This document shows positions 45,228-54,551 of a stretch of 64,000 nucleotides of DNA, in pieces. Both the position numbers and the translations under genes were made by a program. Numbering within the stretch: the first letter of the stretch is position 1; each line of letters starts with the position of its first letter. Below the pieces are notes generated by a model that saw only the letters and a program-made list of their open reading frames with translations, did not search any database and was not told the origin of the DNA. This DNA is from Leidyana gryllorum EB-2025a. Lineage: Eukaryota > Apicomplexa. The stretch lies in NCBI GenBank assembly GCA_048772705.1, contig JBLWGC010000216.1, positions 124,001 through 188,000 of the forward strand, read 5' to 3'.

Positions 45228-47527
45228 ATGTCGGAGAAGGAAGTTCCATCAGGGTCGAATTGGGCTGCGAGCCCCACCGACTTGTCTCAACGGAAACGAA
45301 TTCTTATCCGAGCACAGCGGCCAGGAAAATCTCAATCAGTGGCCAATGGTGAAATTACCCTCAATGACCTCGAACCTGTGTACTTTGAGGTTAGTAGAAT
45401 CTTTCTTGTCGCCTCTCCAATCTCGATTACCACAGCATCGTCTGAGTCCCGAGCAGGCCATTCTGGGGCGAGGAACGTACGGCGTTGTTCGATTGATGAG
45501 ACTCAAATCTACTGGAGAGTACTTTGCTGTCAAATCGGTAATGCCCCATCCCACATGTGTCCACCTCTATCCCTTCTCGCAGCTCGACAAAACAATTGTG
45601 GTCTCTACAGGGATGCTGTCTCAAGTCCACCTTGAAATTGCAGCTCAGCGGCTCGTGTCCCATGAGCATACTGTCCGGTAAGCACGTCAAGAGACATTGA
45701 CTCATCATGCTCTTTCGCAGGTGTTGGAATGTTGTTGCCGACGACACTCACGTACACCTCATTCTGGATTATTGCCGTAATGTGAGTGAAAATTGTCTGT
45801 GTCTCCGTCCGTGTCACTGTGTGTATGTGCGTGAGTGGAGTGAATCCTTTGTGTCGCGCCCAATCTTCATTCGATATTCGATTTCAGGGCGATCTATTCC
45901 GCAAGTTACGGAGCGCACCGAACCGGAGACTGAATGAGCGACACGCTTTCAAATTATTTCTGCAACTGATATCTGGGCTGTCGCATATCCACGCCTTAGG
46001 TTTCTGTCATCGAGATCTGAAGCTGGAGAATTTATTATTGGACGAAAAGAATGATCTGAAGATTGCAGACTTTGGATGGGTGTCACGGATCAACGGAAAA
46101 TGCCGAAACTTCAACTTTTGCGGTACACTAGACTATCTCGCGCCAGAAATGATCCGAGGCACTGGACACGACTGGCGCGTTGATGTATGGGCAGTCGGAG
46201 TTGTCCTGTATGAACTTCTAGCTGGCAAACCCCCCTTCCTCTCCACCCGCCATTACGAGCTCCTTGACAGAATCCTGAGTGCCAGGGTACACACAGACAC
46301 GGTTTGCGGGCCTGCACGAGTTCACGGACCTATAAGACCTGACGCTCTCTCTGCAGTCAACGCCTTCCTGCAGACCGATCCGGATCGCCGAATCAGATTC
46401 GCAGGTACGACTGAATTGTTATGTGAACACACATGCGTGTGGTGACCACACTTGTGTGCATAATCTTGCTGGTGTCTCCGCCCGGCATTGATTGTACTAC
46501 TGTGGTGCTGTTCGGTTATCAATGGGTTTAATTTCTCGATGACGAAGGGTTGTTTGCAGACATCTTGGGTTTGGACTGGGTGAAGCGCATGCTTAAGGAG
46601 ACCTATAGTGTGTTCTTGCGGAGGTGGCCAGAATATGAAAGCACGCCTAAGAGTCCCCGGCTGACGACTACGGCCCGGAAATTACGGCGGGTACCTCCAA
46701 AAACAAAGGGGTCGCACGACAAGGTGGTGACGTCGGTGGAGCTTCCCCAACTTTTGCGGGAGGTGAGTCGATTAAGCTCATCGACTGGGTCAGAATTGCG
46801 GACCCGACCGTCGCTACCGGAGACCGAGCCGGCTCCGCCCCCCTTACAATCGCTGGCATCTGTGCTATCGTCTCGATCAGTCGGTCTGAGTCGAGCTGTG
46901 GGGGGTAAGCGAGGATTTTCGAGATTATTGGAAGCACACAAGCGCGCTTCGAGCGGGTCTTCTGTGCAGCCTGAATTACGGACACGGCTGGGTAGTTCCA
47001 GCGAAATTAATGGATGGGGTTTACCCCCTGTGACACCGTATGTGCCGCCGGCGGCAGAGTTGCCAGCCTCCACACGGATGCGTCAGCATCGGCGAGTTGT
47101 ATCGCCTCGTAACGCTGTATCAACGACGACTATCTCTGAGCACGATAGTTCGGCAGCCGAGACTCCGTGTCGGAGTATTCGTTCGCCGCCTCTGACAAGA
47201 CAAGTAGAACGGCGTCATGTGCCGATCTTGAGTGACATAGACCTGACATCAGAGTCTCTGAACACCCCTTCCACGTACACACCATCTAACTGTCCACCGC
47301 CATTACCACCATCAGCAGCGGGGCGAGTGGCAACACCGAGTAGTATGGCTCATCCCAGAAGCTCGCATCAGTCCCAAGCCCACCATTCGCGATTACCTTC
47401 ACCACCCACAACGTCCCCACCAATGCGCGCGTTTGATTCGGTGCCACTACTTCGTCAGTCGCCCCTCGTAGGAGCAGTAGCTCAGCGGCCGACGCCAATG
47501 TTGAGCAGCATTTCGGCTTATCCATGA
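45228..47527 (+). CDS. Aurora-like Ser/Thr protein kinase with long Ser/Pro-rich tail
   Basis: Six exons (45228-45389, 45436-45537, 45583-45677, 45721-45781, 45888-46404, 46560-47527) join in frame. The kinase domain has ILGRGTYGVVRL (glycine loop), YFAVKS (Lys), LILDYCRNGDLFRKL (hinge), CHRDLKLENLLLD, IADFGWVS and FCGTLDYLAPEMI, then VDVWAVGVVLYELLAGKPPF. DFGW and the CGTLDY activation segment point to the Aurora group, which acts in spindle and centrosome control. Unlike metazoan Auroras it carries about 320 extra C-terminal residues rich in Ser, Pro and Arg, probably disordered and perhaps phosphorylated. The catalytic residues are complete. AGC kinases are the alternative. The start is the first ATG of the open exon. 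Confidence 0.82.
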
Positions 47528-47596
47528 TTGTTTACAGTGTGTCTGCTTCAAAATCGAGTGCATGTGCATCTAACTATATCGCACGCCCACAAAGTC

Positions 47597-48647
47597 ATGC
47601 TCGGACCACATCCTGCCACAGAACTCCCCAACGCGCCTTATGCCGGGTATACACCCGCGCCAGGTGTCGTGCCGCCCATAGAGGCACCCGTATTTCCTGC
47701 CAGTTGCTGGTGAGTTGACCAATCCCGACCACTGCCTCATCTGTCCCAGGAACCCTTCGAACAAGTGCGTGGTGACTGCGTCTCAGCCGGTCATCCCGGT
47801 CCCGGTGACGCAGGAGATCCACAGAAAAGAAAAGGTCATTGAGGTCGACCAGACTATCGTCACTGATCGAGTGGTCCCCCAAGTTTACCATCAGGAAGTC
47901 TTCTATGAGGTCCCGAAGCTCGCCCTCGACATCAAGGAGCGGAAGCTGAATGTTCCTCAGATCGAAATCACCGAGGAACCCCGCGAAATCCCCTGCGCAG
48001 TCGGCTTCAACTTCCGTTTGGTTCCCGTTTGGGAAATGAGAGAGGTTCCCCGTCTCTTCCCCGCTTACAGCGGCAAACAGGAAGTCATTGAAGTTGGCAT
48101 TCCGCAGGTACAGATCGTCGATAAGAAGGTCGAGAACGAGGTGCCCATCTATGTTGGTGAGAAGACTGTGGAGAAAGAGGTGAGCTTCAATCGCCAATTT
48201 TGCCCAAACACCGCGTCGCACGCAGGTCATTGAGGAAGAGGGCGTTGAGGTCATTCAATACAAATACGTCAAGAAGGAAGAGGAAGTGCCCGTGTACAAC
48301 TATCGTCCTGTCTGTGAGCTCGAGGTCTCTGTGCCCGCACCAGTCGTTGTCCCGGTGCCCATTGCTCCGGTAAGCCTCCCCTCTCCCCCACTTTGCCCTC
48401 AGATCACACACTCTCCTCACTTCTGCAGAAAGAGAAGGCTCTCGAAACTGAACACATCTCTTGGGAGGAGTACAAGAAGACTCTCGGCAAGGGCAGTTTG
48501 GCAAAGGTCAAGAGACAGATGCGGACTCTGTGCCATTCTCATCGCCCTTGTGACGCTGCGTCACCTCCTCAGTCTCCGCCTTTCACTCCTAAGCTTCAGA
48601 GAATGCCCCAGAATTCTCCTCACCAGGATTCCCGCCGTCAGGATTAG
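47597..48647 (+). CDS. Alveolin / inner membrane complex protein
   Basis: Alveolins form the filamentous network under the flattened sacs (alveoli) of alveolates. Four exons join in frame (introns after PASCW, VEKE and PIAP). The core is the typical run of charged Val/Glu/Lys/Pro repeats: EKVIEVDQTIVTDRVV, YHQEVFYEVPKL, QEVIEVGIPQVQIVDKKV, NEVPIYVGEKTVEKEV, and ends VPAPVVVPVPIAP. The first exon is short with Pro and a Cys pair that could be lipidated. After the alveolin core there is a Pro/Gln-rich tail. This protein is one of the best clues that the organism is an alveolate. The last 59 bp of its coding sequence overlap the end of the OTU gene on the other strand. Confidence 0.87.
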
Positions 48648-49673
48648 TGGAAGAAATCAATGAATTATAATGACCTGCGTTATCTTTGTTTTTACCACAG
48701 ATCTTCTTTCACTTACAGCTTGCCAGAAGGTGCCGATGGAAAGATACGCACAACGGCAGACCCGTCTCCTCCTCGTTGTACACCCGGGCTCCATCGGCCT
48801 GGTACACCTTGACCGGCCGATGCAATATCTTCGCGATCGCCGTCAACTCAACCTCTCCCCTGAGAAAAGGAGGGGACAGTAAAGGGGGGGGCGAGAGAGA
48901 GGAAGAGAGGAGAGGAAGTAAACAGAGGGAAGTAAACAAAGGGAAGTAAACAAACGATCCGTAACACAGATCCACGAACGCCTCGCCTCTCAGGTTCGAC
49001 TTCGTCACCACCTCCCCAACTACGTATATCCACAATACTTACCCGTAGTCATCTGAATTTCGCAATCGATCGAGATAGTATACAAATCCACTTTCGGTCT
49101 GATACTCGTCTTCGAGAAAGAAGATATATTCGTCTCGGTGCTGAGTCAAATAGTCGGCTGCCATCTCGCGTAGTTGACGGTATGTGAAACTTTCCCCGCC
49201 AGTCAATGCGATCTGATGCGCTAATGCTCTGTACAAACAGTTCCCATCTGCGCTGATTGGATACACAGCTTTCCCTTCTTCATCCAACAGACGCTGGATT
49301 CGACCACTTTCAATAGCTGAGTGGTCCGTACCCGCCATTTGCTGCTTCGCTTCTTCCAGAGCAGCTTGTCTTTTGGCGGCTTGCCGCTGCTTCTTCAGCT
49401 CAGACTTCTTGGGACCAGTGTCTTTCATTACAAACTGTATCCCCTCATCCGCTGAGCTCGAGCCACCCTTCTCCTCGGGGTCCTCCAAGGCGGCTATACG
49501 CGCCTCATACTCTTTTTGGAGGGTCTTGCGTTTACGTCTGTCCCCTTCTTGTGCTACAGCCTCCTTCATCTCAGCTTTCAATTGCTGGTAACATTGCCGT
49601 TACGTCCACCAAACACACTCTACTCGCTTACCAAGACCGCCTTGCGGCGCTCAGCAGCACTGAGCCCAGACAT
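48589..49673 (-). CDS. OTU-domain deubiquitinase (OTUD6-like)
   Basis: OTU proteases cut ubiquitin chains with a Cys-His-Asp site. Four exons fit: a short first one (MSGLSAAERRKAVL, start 49673), a long one (49581-ward) with a charged coiled N-terminal region and ISADGNCLYRALAHQ (catalytic Asp and Cys), then GGEVELTAIAKILHRPVKVY, then ASCHYNSLI supplying the His. The last two exons are visible only after splicing at the CTTTTCTCAG and ACGCAG acceptors; the intron between the second and third is about 170 nt and purine-rich. A 17-residue extension after HYNSL carries the frame to 48589, into the alveolin coding sequence on the other strand. N-terminal coil plus C-terminal OTU fits OTUD6. Confidence 0.85.
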
Positions 49674-49719
49674 AATTTAGTTTTTGTCACGTGTTCGGTC
49701 GCGAAGGTGCAACTCGTAG
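49674..49719. promoter_or_regulatory. 46-bp divergent gap between two start codons
   Basis: The OTU gene (minus) and the small gene at 49720 (plus) start only 46 bp apart. Any bidirectional promoter and both 5' leaders must fit here or reach into the coding exons. The sequence includes TTGTCACGTGTTC with a CACGTG palindrome (E-box-like). Confidence 0.4.
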
Positions 49720-50145
49720 ATGTCGCGTGACCCAGGCTACTACGTGGTGCCTCCAGGCCTAGCCACCACCGGAACAGAGCGTCTCCAAGATGACGAACTC
49801 CTCGCAGCCAGTGCTACCAGTGCCCCCACTGACATTACCAAGAAGCCTATGGTTACTCTAGTTGACCCATTGACAGGTTTACAAACATATGCTTTTATAT
49901 TGGCGGTGCACACACATTCTGTTAGTCCTACTCCTTCCCCCTCTATCGCAGCCCAGCCAGCCTCGGGACCTTCCAGAACAGAACCTCAGAGCGGATTGGA
50001 CCAAACAGCCCTTCTACAGCTCGATCGCACCCTCGATGAAGTCCATCATGCTGTTAAAACCGAGAACGCCAAACGCCGCAAGGTTTCAGTCTCCCCTCCA
50101 ATAAAATTGGAAGATGAACTAACACCTCCTCCGCCAGATCAGTAG
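49720..50145 (+). CDS. Unrecognised small, probably nuclear protein (about 141 aa)
   Basis: The frame starts MSRDPGYYVVPPGL at the first ATG. It is Pro/Ser/Thr-rich and ends with a basic cluster (NAKRRKVSVSP) that looks like a nuclear localisation signal, followed by acidic ELTPPPPDQ. A central helix (LDQTALLQLDRTLDEV) is the only ordered part. A CCTCTATCGCAG acceptor with a weak GTTTAC donor inside the frame suggests an optional intron near 49879-49952. No family was recognised. It shares the 46-bp gap with the OTU gene and its stop codon overlaps the SPT4 end on the other strand by 7 bp. Confidence 0.55.
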   Translation: MSRDPGYYVVPPGLATTGTERLQDDELLAASATSAPTDITKKPMVTLVDPLTGLQTYAFILAVHTHSVSPTPSPSIAAQPASGPSRTEPQSGLDQTALLQLDRTLDEVHHAVKTENAKRRKVSVSPPIKLEDELTPPPPDQ

Positions 50146-50653
50146 CCGGCTGCACTTTGTCCACCCATCTGCGTCGAGATCGCATAGGCGCCCGCCACAC
50201 AATGGGTCAAACCATTGAACTTGGCCACCCAACTGGTCTCGGGTCTCAATATAGCAACGAGACTGAGCATCCCAACCACACTATTGCCATCGCAACCAGA
50301 ACCACACTCACCCTTTGAAGTTCGGCGTGGTATTGGCCCATATCGCTTCTCGATTGTTGTCCATCTCCAAATCAGGACAGTTCGTACAACCGTTCTCGAG
50401 GAACTGCTCCTCGGACATCACCATATTGCACCGAGTACATGCGCGTAGCTTCAGGACCGTAGTCTCACGCACTCCTTGTTTACCACTCCGGTCACGAGTC
50501 TTCGACTTTCTCACTGAGCTCGCCGGCACCAAGATACCAGCGGACCCCTCCTCGTCACTAACACAAGTTGATGCCCATCACGCCATCATCGACTTACTAC
50601 TGGTCATCGACGTCGTCGTATTGTTGGTTGTAGTTGCCACCGCGTTGGTACAT
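50139..50653 (-). CDS. SPT4: Transcription elongation factor SPT4
   Basis: Spt4 pairs with Spt5 (DSIF) and helps RNA polymerase II pass through chromatin. Three exons join in frame. The zinc-finger part reads LRACTRCNMVMSEEQF followed by ENGCTNCPDLEM (four Cys ligands) and NREAIWANTT. The last exon, after a 31-nt intron, gives GVVGMLSLVAILRPETSWVAK, less one residue a perfect counterpart of the family's IIAMMSPEDSWVSKW, and AGAYAIST for GVYAVSV. The N-terminal exon (MYQRGGNYNQQYDDVDD) is a species-specific addition, so the protein is somewhat longer than the usual 115-120 aa. The stop overlaps that of the convergent gene at 49720. Confidence 0.9.
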
Positions 50654-50722
50654 TGCCTTTTTTTTCTACCGTTGTTGGACTCAAAGTTTCGGTGACCACA
50701 TGACAGCATACAACGACATAGT

Positions 50723-51415
50723 CTAACCGTAGATTCTCTGTGGCTTGCCCATAGTCGATTTGATGTGAAGAGTCTTCACATTATTCCAGTTCTTCTTGAG
50801 CAGAGACACAAAGAAGTTGATGGACATCGAGATGTTCTCTCGGAGCTCATCAGCAGACATTTCCACGTTGCCCACGGCAACTCCCATGCACAACACCTTC
50901 TTCAGCTGGAACTTCACTGTTGAGCGCACTTCGGCAATCTTGTCCTCGAGCTTCTCGTTGTGAGTCACAATCAGAGGGAACTTGCCAGCCTTGTTCAAGC
51001 CAGGACCCAACAGACGAGGGATCTGGGGAATGAGCACTTGCGAGGCGAGGAAAGCATCGTACTTGGCCGCAAGCTTCTTCACAAGCTTGGTGTTCTTGTT
51101 CAATGCCTTAAGCTCCTCAACGTCCATGCAAGGGATACCGGCAGCCTTGGCTTCCTCGCAGTGCAGGGCATCACCCAAAACACACACGGACCGGTTGGGC
51201 GCAGCAGTGTGAGGCAACTTCACCGAACCAGCGAAACGCTTGTCCCTCTGGGTATCGTAATCCTTGATACCGATCTGGAGCTCTACAGTCTCGACGAAGT
51301 TCCTCTTCTTGCCGCCAAGCACCTCAGCGATAGCGCTCTTGAGAACATCCTGGGGAATCTTGCTGCGCAAATCAAACAATCATTACACACAACTTTCGTC
51401 TGGTACTCACCTCAT
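50723..51415 (-). CDS. RPL10A: 60S ribosomal protein L10a (uL1)
   Basis: uL1 forms the flexible L1 stalk of the large subunit. A 5-nt coding piece (ATG AG) at 51415 is separated by a 46-nt intron from the main exon, giving MSKIPQDVL at the start. Family stretches are nearly invariant: [82 protein letters not shown] and the end [13 protein letters not shown]. The length of about 214 aa is normal. An intron right after the start codon is common in eukaryotic ribosomal protein genes. Identification is secure. Confidence 0.97.
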
Positions 51416-51530
51416 TGCTACTCACAGCAGGGGGGAAGGTGATCGTGTATGGTACTGTCTTTGATGGTCTACCAAGGGCGACGCAAAAAAAATTGGGCAG
51501 AGTCAGGATGCATAAATTTCTAACGTTGTG

Positions 51531-53102
51531 TCACGAGCTCGTAGTAACTTCTCGCCGCCCAGTGTAACGATGCTTGAAACCAACGATTTTGGAAGCACCT
51601 TGGCCTTGACGAGGCCTCTGGATGAGCCCTGCCGAATCACCCTCAGATGGTATTAGATCAGTCGATGGCGGAGAAGCCACAGCCGCCCGAGTACTATGTC
51701 CCATTGACAGTAACTGCTCGCTGTCTTCTACCTCTGAGTACTCATCCTCCCGTACACTTTGATCTCTGCTATGGTGCTCCACAGATGATGAATTAGACAC
51801 GTTTCCGAATTCAAGACTCGCGGTGGTGGCCACTCTCAAGCGAAGTGGCTCAGGGGGGAGGACATGGGATCCGGAAAGCTGTGCCCCTACCAGCCCAGGA
51901 GCCTTGTCTTCCGCAGCTCCCCCACCCTTGCCTTCGGAATCGTGTGTTGACAACCTCTGCGTGACTCTCTCCCTATTCGGGTCTTTCGAGGGCATTAGAG
52001 TGCCGAACGGGGCAGGATCCGAAGGGGGACGTTGCTGAGCTGGACACACCGAAGCGGACCTAATGTGCCCAGCACTTCCACTGGACTTCCCGGAGTGATC
52101 ACTCCACTTCCTGGAGCCTTCACTGCTTTTCTCGCTACCTTTCTCTGTGAACATGGGAGGGCGCGCACTGCGCGATCGGCTCTTGCAGAAATTCTGCAAG
52201 CCCCAACTGGCTTCTGCTATAGCATTAGAGGCTGAGACCTTGTACTCCAGTCTTGTAGCCTTTTTCAATAATTCGTCTCGGTCCTGTAACAAGATTCTCA
52301 GCATTGTCTCGTTCCCGCTGCGCATTTCTCCCGGTGCCGTGTTCAGTGGTTCCGGGTCCCGTTGGTCTCGCTGCTTTTTCACCAGTACAGTCAAGCAGTC
52401 CAGTCGTTTCTGCATCTCGCTCTGAGTTGCGGTAATCGCCTGTAGCTGATCAGTGACTCCAGTCAGGGCCGTGGCCAAGGACGTCAGAGTAGACTGAATG
52501 TTCAGGTGACTTTGCACTAGAGCATTCGTGCATGAGGAAGAAGATCCCGAGGAGTCTGCTTCCGCAGTGGGGTTCGAACCCATATGGACAACCAGTGGCT
52601 CTGCTTTGTCATTATGCTGCAATGGGGTCATTTCATCGTCGGCTGCTGCTGTGGTACTCTGATCTCGAATATCGGGTGGATAGTTCACTGGTGGTCGGGG
52701 AATGGGTGCTTGAGGCTGTAAGCCTTCGGACTGCAGCCTTTCTGTCGTTGCACGCCTGCCATGGGCGATCACCCGAGAGACTCTTCCGGACAGGTAGCTT
52801 TCCACTTGGTCTGCGCCTGCAGCTCCATCACTGCTTCTTTCGCTGGGGTCGCTGTGACTCAATGATCCCAATACTTTTTCCCTCCGATTCCCTCCAAGTC
52901 TGGGTTTTGTGGGTGCCTTGGGGATAGACTGAGTGCGTGAAGAAGAATTGTAGGGCTTGTGATCCGGGAAGAGTGACAGGGGACTAGAAGAGTTGGAGGT
53001 GTAGAATGCACTAACTAGCGATTGCTCCGGCTCGTAATTCACCTTTTTGGAGCCGGCAAAGTCGTTGGCTCTCTTCACTGCATCAGCGAATATTGGATCC
53101 AT
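51531..53102 (-). CDS. Unrecognised, largely disordered protein with a coiled-coil (523 aa)
   Basis: A single intronless frame starting MDPIFADAVKRANDF. Most of it is low-complexity Ser/Gly/Pro/Arg sequence. The middle (about 195-300) contains a helical heptad-like stretch (LNIQSTLTSLATALTGV, TATQSEMQKRLDCLTVL, MLRILLQDRDELLKKATRL) that may form a coiled-coil. A conspicuous Ser/Lys-rich segment follows (SEKSSEGSRKWSDHSGKSSG). No signal peptide, membrane span or catalytic motif was found. A scaffold or cytoskeleton-linked role would fit but is a guess. Codon use and composition resemble the neighbouring genes, supporting it as coding. Confidence 0.6.
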   Translation of the reverse strand: MDPIFADAVKRANDFAGSKKVNYEPEQSLVSAFYTSNSSSPLSLFPDHKPYNSSSRTQSIPKAPTKPRLGGNRREKVLGSLSHSDPSERSSDGAAGADQVESYLSGRVSRVIAHGRRATTERLQSEGLQPQAPIPRPPVNYPPDIRDQSTTAAADDEMTPLQHNDKAEPLVVHMGSNPTAEADSSGSSSSCTNALVQSHLNIQSTLTSLATALTGVTDQLQAITATQSEMQKRLDCLTVLVKKQRDQRDPEPLNTAPGEMRSGNETMLRILLQDRDELLKKATRLEYKVSASNAIAEASWGLQNFCKSRSRSARPPMFTEKGSEKSSEGSRKWSDHSGKSSGSAGHIRSASVCPAQQRPPSDPAPFGTLMPSKDPNRERVTQRLSTHDSEGKGGGAAEDKAPGLVGAQLSGSHVLPPEPLRLRVATTASLEFGNVSNSSSVEHHSRDQSVREDEYSEVEDSEQLLSMGHSTRAAVASPPSTDLIPSEGDSAGLIQRPRQGQGASKIVGFKHRYTGRREVTTSS

Positions 53103-53173
53103 TGACTGACTAACTTGCTTAACTTAAGGAGAGGGCGTGTGTCTCGCTCAAGCACACGTGTGTTGTCAATGTG

Positions 53174-54534
53174 ATGGAGGCAGATTCATGGCCCCCTTTC
53201 CAACTAGAGAACCGGCAACCGCCCCCTCCGGCACTACTTGAGACTATAAGGCAATATTTCACCAAGTATGGGGCAACACTGCTTGCATATGATTGATGGC
53301 AGGGGTGCTGCCGCATCGCTCTCGCTGTATCGGCGAATCGCGGTTTCAAATTCAATGCAGCATTGGTTATTCTGGAATCCGGCGTTGACCAGTATTCGCT
53401 TTGATGACGACCTGGATGAGCAGCACGGTTTGATCTTGATGGTGGCAGTTCCGGAAGAGATGTGCCCATCGGGAGACTCTGTTGATTTAGGTATTGGTTG
53501 GCTGGTGCTTTGTCGATTGTCATTGTCTGAGCCCTTCGGTACGGCAGGTCTGTTGAGTAATGAATACCTGATTCTGCCTGGGGACAGCGAATGGTACAAG
53601 GTACAGAATTACCTGAACCGTATACGATCTCTGCGGACATCGCGACCATTTCCCGAGTTCACATTTGGCTATGCCTTCCCAGAGAGGATGCCAGTGATGA
53701 ATACGCGTAGACTAGGTGATGATGATGAGATTGGGTTGCTTAGCGGTGTATGTGTACAGAGACGATGGCCTACGATGTGGCCTCCTGTGGACTGATATTT
53801 CTGGCAGCACAATTCGAATCTCGTTTGAGGAAATCGCTGCAAGGCGCGAATGACTTTGAGGTAGGGGAGATACGGAAAAAATGTGAGAAGTTGATGACGG
53901 CAGTTCCGGCTACGTCCGAAAGAGGATGTTGTGATGGAAATTGACACTCGGAAGATCAAGATTGTAAGTTCGTTCTGGAGTGAAGAGAAGGCTAGTTGGT
54001 CTACAGATATTTGCTGAGAAGTTCTCCTCGGTGCGCGATCGCTTGCTGGCTGCCCAAATATGCAGCGTGAGGTTCGAGTGAGGGCGAGTGGGGCTGAGGT
54101 GCATTGCAGAACATGTGTAAAGCCATTAAGCGTCGAGAGGAGAATCGTCGATGGAAGATGGCCTTCGAACTGGAGCCGCCGAGTGAGTTTCTGAGTTTCT
54201 GGGTGAGGCGATGTTGGTGTGGGTCAGAGGCGAGTTCGCTGTATGTGTCACGGAAGAGTCGAACGTCTGTGTACGTGACATGGGGTAAGGGAGTGGGAGA
54301 GGGGGACGAGTGACGATCGAGTTCAGTTTTGCTGAGGCCTATCGGCGAAGATGTGAGTTTCAATGTAGTTCTCTCAATTCTGGGTGAGTTGATGTAATTC
54401 GTGACGGTGAGGTGGAGTTGTTTATTGCAGCGACTTCGTTCCGGCCATTTCTGCTTAAGAGTATCAGTCAATTGCGGTTCAAACAGGATCGCGAGTTGAA
54501 TGAGAGCGCGGACAACTTATTCCGTCCAGGTTGA
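53174..54534 (+). CDS. Unrecognised multi-exon protein
   Basis: Starts MEADSWPPFQLENRQ at 53174. A 37-nt intron (GTATGG to GGCAG, ending near 53302) joins the first exon to a 165-residue open frame (HWLFWNPALTSIRFDDDLD, LGIGWLVLCRLSLSEPF, WYKVQNYLNRIRSL). Further exons are likely near 53740-53860 and 54110-54534; the last ones splice to give SRKSRTSVYVTW, LLRPIGEDVSFNVVL and TSFRPFLLKSISQLRF. The junctions between 53740 and 54110 are not resolved, so the model is tentative. The beta-rich middle may be a C2-like fold, but I could not place it in a family. Its end is 17 bp from the THADA-like start. Confidence 0.5.
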
Positions 54535-54551
54535 CCGCCGAAAAAAAAGTG

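Noticed and set aside
47597-49673. Bacterial-style operons to explain the close and overlapping genes
   Set aside because: The genes contain spliceosomal introns and encode eukaryotic proteins, so the spacing needs a eukaryotic explanation.
52532-52927. A plus-strand open frame of 131 codons
   Set aside because: Lies opposite the 523-aa disordered protein, with composition expected of an antisense frame.
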